Positions 1 to 4,796 of a stretch of 7,146 bases of DNA are shown piece by piece. A model generated the notes under the pieces. That model had not been told where the DNA came from and did not search any database. It saw nothing but the letters and a program-made list of their open reading frames with translations. A program made the position numbers and the translations under genes. Each line of letters opens with the position of its first letter. Positions within the stretch are counted from its first letter, which is position 1. Source of the DNA: Stomatobaculum longum. GTDB lineage: Bacteria > Bacillota > Clostridia > Lachnospirales > Lachnospiraceae. Where the stretch lies: assembly GCA_905370385.1 (NCBI GenBank), contig CAJPKN010000079.1, positions 1 through 7,146 on the forward strand. The letters run 5' to 3'.

Positions 1-290
1 ATCTTAAAGATACGGGTGCCGCCGATGCGGTACTGCGAGACCGCGCTCTCGCCCTGATCCTTCACATTGCCGCTCTCCTGCTGTGCCGCCTTGGTGCTCG
101 GCTGGCCGTCCCAGTAGCCGTTCACATCCACCTTGTAGCCGTCCGGCGTCGTGGTGCTCGTGAGCCAAGTGCTATCACTCGTCATATAACGCCACTGACC
201 GGTCTTATCCTGCTTCCATGCAGCAAACGCCGTGGTGCTCATCGCAAAGGTCAGCGCCGTAGCCGCTGCAACTGCAAAAATTTTTCTCAT
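1..290 (-). CDS. Secreted Trp/Tyr-rich surface protein, N-terminal part (runs off window)
   Basis: The first 96 codons are visible; the gene continues past position 1. The ATG at 288-290 is preceded on the minus strand by an AGGAGG ribosome site (300-305) with 9 nt spacing, which fixes the start. The protein begins with MRKIFAV, a hydrophobic Ala/Thr core and a likely signal-peptidase I site after TAFA (about residue 23). The mature protein starts AWKQDKTGQWRY, followed by TPDGYKVDVNGYWDGQPS. This Trp/Tyr plus 'DVNGYW' pattern is typical of the linker or degenerate choline/glucan-binding repeat that opens many secreted Lachnospiraceae proteins ahead of a variable functional domain. That domain lies outside the window, so no function can be assigned. 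A Gln/Ser/Lys-rich stretch follows the motif. The gene has its own promoter and is separated from 542-2215 by a terminator, so it is probably a separate transcript on the same strand. Confidence 0.85.
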   Translation of the reverse strand, partial: MRKIFAVAAATALTFAMSTTAFAAWKQDKTGQWRYMTSDSTWLTSTTTPDGYKVDVNGYWDGQPSTKAAQQESGNVKDQGESAVSQYRIGGTRIFK

Positions 291-337
291 GTTTGATATC
301 CTCCTGTCAATCACCGACCCACGCCGGTACTGCCCGC

Positions 338-366
338 ATTATAGCGGACAAAGCGCCTTAACTCAA
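338..366 (-). promoter_or_regulatory. Sigma-A-type promoter of the 1-290 gene
   Basis: On the minus strand the -35 box TTGAGT (361-366) is separated by exactly 17 bp from a perfect -10 box TATAAT (338-343). Transcription should start near 331, giving a leader of about 40 nt before the ATG at 290. This is the best -10 box in the window. Confidence 0.75.
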
Positions 367-382
367 GGAAGTTTCAGAGATT

Positions 383-409
383 GTAAGACCTCTTCCCTGT
401 TTCGTAAGA
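383..409. repeat. Pair of GTAAGA direct repeats, 21-bp period, upstream of the promoter
   Basis: GTAAGA occurs on the plus strand at 383-388 and 404-409, starting exactly 21 bp apart (two helical turns). The nearer copy lies 16 bp upstream of the -35 box of the minus-strand promoter. Spacing and position suit a paired activator site of response-regulator type, but the half-sites are only 6 bp, so this is a weak call. Confidence 0.3.
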
Positions 410-456
410 GTTTTGCAAGCTTAAGCCCACAGAAACTTCACAATTTTTACGCAAGC

Positions 457-485
457 AAAACAGGAGGGCGTTTCCGCCCTCCTGT
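457..485 (-). terminator. Intrinsic terminator of the 542-2215 gene
   Basis: Positions 460-470 and 475-485 form an 11-bp perfect stem. The minus-strand RNA has core arms CAGGAGGGCG and CGCCCTCCTG around a GAAA tetraloop, followed by TTTTGCTTG (the T-run is 457-460, sharing one T with the stem). The site lies about 57 nt past the stop codon of 542-2215. The U-tract is short and interrupted, but the GC-rich stem and GNRA loop are good. There is no T-run on the plus-strand side, so it acts in one direction. Between stop and stem lies a small perfect palindrome (502-515, core CATTTCGAAATG) of unknown meaning. The remainder of 291-541 holds only the promoter and repeats listed separately. Confidence 0.8.
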
Positions 486-541
486 CGCCGCAATTAGTAT
501 TTCATTTCGAAATGATGATACTTAACTTAATGCAGTCGGAA

Positions 542-2215
542 TTAGTTGGTAGCGATGATCTGCTTGATGTTGTTGTTGCCGTCAAGCACAACCTTGAAGC
601 CGTCGCCGTCAACCTTGGAGCCGCTCTTAACAACCGTACCGGAAACGTTGACAACAACGTAGTTGCCGGTAAGAGCCGTAAGGTTTGCGCCGTCCGTATC
701 AACACCGGTGTTGGTGTAGATAACATCGCCCTTGTTAGCCTGGCCGATCTTCTTGCTAGCATCGACACCGGTCAATCCAAGATCGGAGATGAGCTTGCTG
801 ACAGTGATCTTCTCAAGCGTGGTCTTGTTGACAACCTCAATCTTGTTGTCAGCATCAGCCGTGAGGAGCATACCGCCGAGGTAGTACTTCTTCTCGCTCA
901 TGCCGGTGACACCCTGGCCCTTCTTCGTGCCGCCCTTCTTGAAGTTGAAGCTGAAGCTCTCGCCGTCAAGGGAGATCTTCTGCGTACCGGTCTTCATGGA
1001 GCCGTCCTTATCCTCGTTATCGGAGAAGTAGTAGAACGCCCAGTCGCTGCTCATGTTGCGAGCGGTCTCCATGAATTTATCCTGGCTGTCGTACTTGTTC
1101 TCATCATCTGCGTACTCGTAGATGGTGCTGCCATCGGTGCGAAGCAGTGCAAGGCCGTAGATCATGCCGCCCTTAAGGTCGAATGCATACTTCTTGCCCT
1201 TGATGGTCTTGATCTGGCCGGCATAGAGGTTGCCGTTGCCGTCTGCATAGTACCATCTGTCGGTATCGTTGTCGTAATCAGCATAGTTGAGGTAGTAACC
1301 CGGAACAACCTTGAACCAGCCCTTGGTGAAGCGAGCGCCGTCTTCCGGAGAAGAGAAGTACATGAAGTCCTTCGCATAAGCAGCCGTAGCCGTAGCCGTA
1401 GCGTTGTTGCTGGAACCTCTTCTGCTTGCGTTCTGGTAGGTGGCAGCGCCGAGGCTGTTGTTGTGCCAGTCAGCGATCATACGGCCGTACTGATCGAAGC
1501 CGTACTTTCTGCCGTTGATGGTCTTGTTGGTGCTGCTGGTCTGCTTAGCGCCAGAAGCCTTGAAGTAGAACCAACGAACCTGGTCGGAATCCCAGTAGGA
1601 ATCGCCCGGCTGCTCGTCCTCAGCGTCAGCAACGTCGCTCAGAGCGATCTCTCTCCAGCCGATGCTCATAGCGCCGTCGTTCTCGTCGCCGAAGTAGTAC
1701 TCAGCCTCCTGGTACGCGTTGTCATCGTAATCCGTGACACCGTCGTCCTTCTTAACCCAGCCGTACTGCATCTTGCCGTCCTCATCGAAGCAATAGGTCT
1801 TGCCGTTGATGACTCTCTTGAAGATGGTGCCGGATGCGTGGCTGTTCTTGTAAGCCTTACCGTTTGCCTGGAAGTAGTACCACCAAACATCCGGCTGGTT
1901 GTCTTCGCCAGCGCTCTCGTTGTCGATAGCAACCCAACGGTTACGAACCATTGCGCCGTTCGCGTCAACGTAGTAGTAATCGTCGTTGTCCTCGATCAGG
2001 CTGTCGGTAGCCATGTTGCCAGCGTCGTCAAGGTAGAAACGGTTGTCGCCGGAGTACTCCCAGCTGTTTGCAACCTTCTCACCTGCTCTGTTGTAGTACA
2101 CCCAAGTTCCGTCCTCTTCCTGCCAGCCGGTAGCTGCGAAAGAAGTCATGGATGCACCGATCGCAAGAAGCGCCGCTGCGGAAACGATTGCAGCAATTTT
2201 GGTCTGCTTTCTCAT
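542..2215 (-). CDS. Secreted choline/glucan-binding-type repeat protein with acidic insertions
   Basis: The protein has 557 residues. I start it at the ATG at 2213-2215 rather than the upstream in-frame ATG at 2309-2311. This gives a textbook signal peptide (MRKQTKIAA, hydrophobic core, cleavage after SFA at about residue 27) and an AAAAGGAG ribosome site at 2228-2235; a promoter also overlaps the longer start. Residues 28-109 hold short aromatic repeats (GTWVYYNRAGEKV, DYYYVDANGAMV). Residues 110-430 form three copies of a ~105-residue supermodule. Each opens with a W-[YF]-Y block (VWWYYFQANG at 110, VRWFYFKASG at 213, DRWYYADGNG at 319), then 'INGKxYxFDxxGxM', then a 'YYF...DGaM..GW'-like block. 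Acidic loops rich in Asp, Glu and Asn interrupt the repeats. Residues ~440-557 are non-repetitive and end in 'VVVNVSGTVVKSGSKVDGDGFKVV', written here as one family-like tail: key pieces are NVSGTVVKSG and DGDGFKVVLDG. The protein is exported and probably wall-bound; there is no LPXTG motif and no catalytic domain is visible. Ligand (phosphocholine, teichoic acid or glucan) is inferred only. Confidence 0.9.
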   Translation of the reverse strand: MRKQTKIAAIVSAAALLAIGASMTSFAATGWQEEDGTWVYYNRAGEKVANSWEYSGDNRFYLDDAGNMATDSLIEDNDDYYYVDANGAMVRNRWVAIDNESAGEDNQPDVWWYYFQANGKAYKNSHASGTIFKRVINGKTYCFDEDGKMQYGWVKKDDGVTDYDDNAYQEAEYYFGDENDGAMSIGWREIALSDVADAEDEQPGDSYWDSDQVRWFYFKASGAKQTSSTNKTINGRKYGFDQYGRMIADWHNNSLGAATYQNASRRGSSNNATATATAAYAKDFMYFSSPEDGARFTKGWFKVVPGYYLNYADYDNDTDRWYYADGNGNLYAGQIKTIKGKKYAFDLKGGMIYGLALLRTDGSTIYEYADDENKYDSQDKFMETARNMSSDWAFYYFSDNEDKDGSMKTGTQKISLDGESFSFNFKKGGTKKGQGVTGMSEKKYYLGGMLLTADADNKIEVVNKTTLEKITVSKLISDLGLTGVDASKKIGQANKGDVIYTNTGVDTDGANLTALTGNYVVVNVSGTVVKSGSKVDGDGFKVVLDGNNNIKQIIATN

Positions 2216-2282
2216 AATAAATGCACTCTCCTTTTTCGTTGTTGTTTTGAAACCACTGAAATCCCTAATTGCGTACGAAGAG

Positions 2283-2311
2283 ATTTTACCGCTCTTTGGC
2301 GCAAAAATCAA
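2283..2311 (-). promoter_or_regulatory. Proximal promoter (P1) of the 542-2215 gene
   Basis: On the minus strand, TTGATT (2306-2311) and TAAAAT (2283-2288) are separated by exactly 17 bp. The predicted start near 2276 gives a leader of about 60 nt to the ATG at 2215. It is the better placed of two tandem promoters. Confidence 0.6.
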
Positions 2312-2422
2312 CTTACAAATGCCTTACAGCAGTTCCTCTCTTTCTTACAGTGCACAGTATAGACCTAAGTTCGCAAAATTTCCATACCTTTTCTCTGGCT
2401 ATTTTCTTACAGAAATATTACA
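2312..2422 (-). repeat. Phased TGTAA direct repeats between and behind the tandem promoters
   Basis: Read on the plus strand, CTTACA occurs at 2312-2317, 2323-2328, 2344-2349 and 2406-2411, and a shorter TTACA at 2418-2422. Start-to-start spacings are 11, 21, 62 and 11 bp, close to whole helical turns. Read toward the gene, the unit is TGTAAG; two copies extend to CTGTAAGAAA (2341-2350 and 2403-2412). The first copy directly abuts the -35 box of P1. The layout resembles multi-site binding of a response regulator along one DNA face. No regulator is encoded in the window, so this is inference. Confidence 0.4.
2356..2384 (-). promoter_or_regulatory. Distal promoter (P2) of the 542-2215 gene
   Basis: TGGAAA (2379-2384) and TATACT (2356-2361) on the minus strand are 17 bp apart. 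Its start near 2349 would give a leader of roughly 135 nt that contains the TGTAAG repeats and P1. The -35 is weaker than that of P1 in its TTG core; the -10 matches 5 of 6. Confidence 0.5.
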
Positions 2423-2438
2423 AACCTTCGTTTGTACC

Positions 2439-2475
2439 CGCAGATTGTATTGATTTGAATACAATCTGCGTTTTT
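2439..2475 (+). terminator. 13-bp perfect hairpin with T5 tail (orphan plus-strand terminator or operator)
   Basis: Arms CGCAGATTGTATT (2439-2451) and AATACAATCTGCG (2458-2470) pair perfectly around a 6-nt loop (GATTTG), followed on the plus strand by TTTTT (2471-2475). This is intrinsic-terminator geometry, but no plus-strand gene lies upstream; it points away from the divergent minus-strand gene. It could stop antisense RNA before the downstream plus-strand genes, end an unseen small RNA, be a remnant, or act as a protein-binding dyad. Each arm contains TACAAT when read inward, so the dyad could also mimic -10 elements. Confidence 0.55.
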
Positions 2476-2487
2476 CATGCCCGAAAC

Positions 2488-2496
2488 TGTGGATAA
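2488..2496 (-). promoter_or_regulatory. DnaA box (perfect TTATCCACA)
   Basis: The plus strand reads TGTGGATAA, the exact complement of the consensus DnaA box TTATCCACA. It lies in the divergent intergenic region. A 9-bp perfect match is uncommon by chance, and a near match in opposite orientation lies 31 nt further on. There is no dnaA, dnaN or AT-rich unwinding region, so an origin is not claimed. Confidence 0.4.
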
Positions 2497-2526
2497 GTCT
2501 TCTCTGTCAACGTTTTTTACCGCGTA

Positions 2527-2535
2527 TTCTCCACA
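2527..2535 (+). promoter_or_regulatory. Near-consensus DnaA box (TTCTCCACA)
   Basis: It matches TTATCCACA at 8 of 9 positions and is in inverted orientation to the box at 2488-2496. Together the two sites form inverted arms CTGTGGA (2487-2493) and TCCACAG (2530-2536). The functional status is unknown. Confidence 0.25.
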
Positions 2536-2536
2536 G

Positions 2537-2850
2537 CTCCGTCTATTTGATTTTTTTTCGCACAGGCGCGTTTTTGCATGCCCGGCGCTGCGTTTTGCCT
2601 TCGCTCTCCTTCCCCGCACCTCCTGCCCGCAGCTCTTCTTTGTCTCTTTTCTGTTTCTTTTTTGCTGCATCTCCTTTCCGCCGGCCGCGTTTTTCTGCCT
2701 TCATTGTTACGGCGGGCACATTTCTCGGCTGTGCGCTGCGTTTTCCTTGCCATCCGTTTCTCCCGCTTCGTTTTCTTTCGCCGCTTCTTCCTCCGGCTTT
2801 TGCTTTCTTTTGCATTTCCCGGCTGCGATGCTTGCGCTTTCCCTCCGCCC
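2537..2850. other. Pyrimidine-rich, gene-free stretch of the intergenic region
   Basis: The plus strand here is strikingly rich in C and T and very poor in A, with many runs of the CTTT, TTCC and TTTC kind. Stop codons need A, so open frames appear in several frames on both strands; their products are Phe/Leu/Ser/Arg-rich on one strand and Lys/Arg-rich on the other. None has a well-spaced ribosome site or recognisable domain. I see no gene here. The promoter of 2923-4704 begins at its right end (from 2832). The cause of the strand skew is unknown. Confidence 0.6.
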
Positions 2851-2859
2851 TGCTATACT
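2832..2859 (+). promoter_or_regulatory. Promoter of the licC-licA-type fusion gene
   Basis: TTGCGC (2832-2837) lies 16 bp before TATACT (2854-2859), and the -10 is preceded by TG one base upstream (2851-2852), making an extended -10. Transcription should start near 2866, giving a leader of about 57 nt. The inverted repeat at 2859-2894 overlaps the predicted start site. Confidence 0.7.
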
Positions 2860-2894
2860 GTTCATATATTTAAATTATCATCGCCATATGAACA
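2859..2894 (+). promoter_or_regulatory. 9-bp inverted repeat at the transcription start (candidate operator)
   Basis: TGTTCATAT (2859-2867) and ATATGAACA (2886-2894) are perfect inverted arms separated by 18 nt. The dyad begins at the last base of the -10 box and ends 13 nt before the ribosome site (2908-2914). It could bind a dimeric winged-helix regulator, possibly the N-terminal domain of the gene's own product, or fold as a leader hairpin. The AT-rich stem would be a weak RNA hairpin, which favours the operator reading. Confidence 0.45.
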
Positions 2895-2922
2895 CACACT
2901 CTCTCGCAAGGAGGTTTTTGCC

Positions 2923-4704
2923 ATGACCGATAAACTTGCCCTGCTCCTCCGGGAGCTCTCAAACGAGCCGGGCCTCACCCAGCGCGCCCTCGCATCTCGC
3001 GTCCGCACTTCGCTCGGCAGCGTAAACGCCCTGCTTTCGGAGGCAAAGAGCGCAGGTCTCCTCAAGGAAGACACGACGCTGACTCCGGCCGGACAGGATT
3101 ATCTCGCGCCCTTTCGGGTGGACGGCGCCGTAATTTTAGCGGCCGGTTTCGGCTCTCGCTTCGTTCCGCTCACCTATGAGCGTCCCAAGGGCCTGCTCAA
3201 GGTAAACGGCGAGCGCATGATAGAACGCCAGATTCGCCAACTCCGTGAAGTCGGCATTACCGACATCACCCTCGTGGTCGGCTATTTAAAAGAAGCCTTT
3301 GAGTATTTGATCGATCTCTACGGCGTAAAGCTTCTTTATAATCCCGACTATTCGACGATGAATAACATTTCATCGGTCTACCACGCGGCGTCTCTTTTTG
3401 AGGACAGAAACGTGTACCTCCTCTCCTCCGACAACTGGATGCAGGAAAATCTGTTTCACACATACGAGCCGGGCAGCTGGTATGCCGCGGTTCACGTGAG
3501 CGGAGAGACCCGGGAGTGGGTGCTTCACTATAATAAGAAAGAAGTGATTACCGGGGTCGAGATCGGCGGTCGCGATGCGGATGTCATGTACGGCCCGGTT
3601 TATCTGTCCCGCGAGTTCAGCGCTGCGCTGCTCCCGGCGCTGAAAGAGGCCTATCGCACGCCCGGAAAAGAGCAGTACTACTGGGAGAATGTCTATCTCG
3701 ATTTGCTCGCCGCAAAGAAGGCGCCGCCGCTCAGCGTGAATTTGCAGCCGGACGGCGTCATCTACGAGTTTGAAAATTTGGAAGAGCTCCGCGCCTTCGA
3801 TGTCTCCTACCGCGACCATTCGGACAGCAAGGCCATGGCCCTGATCTCCGAAGTGTTTCAGGTTCCCGAGTCTGAGATTACCGGCATCGAGTGCCTAAAA
3901 GCCGGCATGACCAACCGTTCCTTCTTATTCCGAGTCAAGGGCAAGGCCTACATCTGCCGCATTCCGGGCGAGGGCACCGAAAAGCTGATCGATCGCCGCG
4001 CCGAGGGCGAGAGTTACCGCGCCATTGCGCCGCTCGGCCTCGCGGAGGAACTCATTTACTTCAACCCGGAGAACGGCTATAAGATTTCGGTCTACTACGA
4101 AGACGCGCGGAGTGCGGACCCGGATTCCGAAGCAGATCTCCGTGCCTCAATGGCTGTCTTAAAAAAGCTGCATTCCGCGCCCTGCCGCGTATCGCAGCGC
4201 TTTGACCTCGGTGAGCGCATTGCGTTTTACGAGTCCCTCTGCCTGGAAAAGGGAGAGATTCCCTTCCTCGACTACGCGGAGGTTCGCGAGAAAATGAACC
4301 GCCTGCTCAGCTGGATTCACGGCTTACAGCGCCCCGAGACGCTTTCGCACATCGACCCCGTCTATGCAAACTTCCTTTTTACCGCGGAGGGCATCAAGCT
4401 GATTGACTGGGAGTATGCCGGCATGGCGGATCCGCTGATTGACTTCGCGATGGCAACTATCTACGCGGAAAAGGACTTCGCCTATGCAAAACGCCTGCTT
4501 GACTACTACGGCGACACCGATGTGCCGCGGGAGCGGGCAGAGCAGCTTGTAATCGCCTATATGGCACTCGGCGGTTTTCTCTGGGCACTCTGGGCGGTCT
4601 ACAAAGAGGCCCTCGGCGTATCTTTCGGCACCTATCCGCTCACGCAGTACCGCTACGCAAAGGAGGGCTACGCCCATCTTGCGCAATCCGTCAAAGAACT
4701 GTAA
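2923..4704 (+). CDS. wHTH / phosphocholine cytidylyltransferase / choline kinase fusion (LicC-LicA type)
   Basis: The protein has 593 residues and is probably cytoplasmic; no signal peptide or membrane segment is seen. The ATG at 2923 has an AAGGAGG site (2908-2914) with 8 nt spacing; an in-frame opening back to 2578 is only the A-poor tract. Residues 1-64 look like a MarR-type winged helix (LTQRALASRV, then wing TLTPAGQDYL). Residues ~67-293 are a nucleotidyltransferase: LAAGFGSR (72-79), PKGLLKV (88-94), metal-site SSDN with D170, then LicC-like TREWVLHY, YYWENVYLD and VIYEFENLEEL. Residues ~305-593 are a choline/aminoglycoside-kinase fold: nucleotide loop AGMTNRSF (327-334), R346-I-P-G, catalytic H476-I-D478 with N483, and metal-binding IDWEYAG (D495). 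Expected reactions are choline + ATP to phosphocholine, then + CTP to CDP-choline. This supplies phosphocholine for a surface polymer or a lipid. The downstream repeat proteins favour the surface role. Ethanolamine specificity is an alternative. No licB or licD is seen here. Confidence 0.9.
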   Translation: MTDKLALLLRELSNEPGLTQRALASRVRTSLGSVNALLSEAKSAGLLKEDTTLTPAGQDYLAPFRVDGAVILAAGFGSRFVPLTYERPKGLLKVNGERMIERQIRQLREVGITDITLVVGYLKEAFEYLIDLYGVKLLYNPDYSTMNNISSVYHAASLFEDRNVYLLSSDNWMQENLFHTYEPGSWYAAVHVSGETREWVLHYNKKEVITGVEIGGRDADVMYGPVYLSREFSAALLPALKEAYRTPGKEQYYWENVYLDLLAAKKAPPLSVNLQPDGVIYEFENLEELRAFDVSYRDHSDSKAMALISEVFQVPESEITGIECLKAGMTNRSFLFRVKGKAYICRIPGEGTEKLIDRRAEGESYRAIAPLGLAEELIYFNPENGYKISVYYEDARSADPDSEADLRASMAVLKKLHSAPCRVSQRFDLGERIAFYESLCLEKGEIPFLDYAEVREKMNRLLSWIHGLQRPETLSHIDPVYANFLFTAEGIKLIDWEYAGMADPLIDFAMATIYAEKDFAYAKRLLDYYGDTDVPRERAEQLVIAYMALGGFLWALWAVYKEALGVSFGTYPLTQYRYAKEGYAHLAQSVKEL

Positions 4705-4745
4705 GGATTCTTCCACTGCGGAAGCTTTCTCGCACTTCAAATAAA

Positions 4746-4754
4746 TGTTACAAT
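4746..4754 (+). promoter_or_regulatory. Candidate extended -10 promoter of the 4797 gene
   Basis: TGT followed by TACAAT (4749-4754) forms an extended -10. The -35 region is poor (TTCTCG at 4727-4732, 16 bp spacer). Start near 4761 would give a ~36-nt leader. No convincing terminator separates this gene from 2923-4704 (92-nt gap), so read-through from the fusion gene is also possible. Confidence 0.45.
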
Positions 4755-4796
4755 GGAGAAGATTCGGTTCAAAGTTAAGGAGAAGGAGGACTTTTC

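Noticed and set aside
2216..2311. Longer start of the minus-strand repeat protein (MIFAPK...)
   Set aside because: It would put 32 residues before a perfect signal peptide and would start inside promoter P1; the ATG at 2215 has its own ribosome site.
512..2362. 616-codon plus-strand open frame
   Set aside because: It is antisense to the repeat gene at 542-2215. Its Val/Leu/Ala-rich product mirrors the codon pattern of the Tyr/Asp/Gly repeats, and it lacks a ribosome site and any family features.
2505..2510. Perfect TTGACA -35 box on the minus strand
   Set aside because: No -10-like sequence lies 15-19 bp downstream, so it is not a promoter by itself.
2407..2815. Lys/Arg-rich minus-strand small frames in the purine-rich complement
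   Set aside because: They exist because the strand lacks T and hence stop codons; one has AAAGGAG directly touching its ATG, too close to work. No domain is recognised.
2578..2922. N-terminal extension of the lic-type fusion gene (in-frame start at 2578)
   Set aside because: The extension is Phe/Leu/Ser-rich from the pyrimidine tract, has no ribosome site, and runs through the promoter. ATG 2923 has AAGGAGG at 8 nt.
4710..4724. Small hairpin CTTCC/GGAAG after the fusion gene
   Set aside because: The stem is only 5 bp and is followed by CTTTCTC, too weak to call a terminator.
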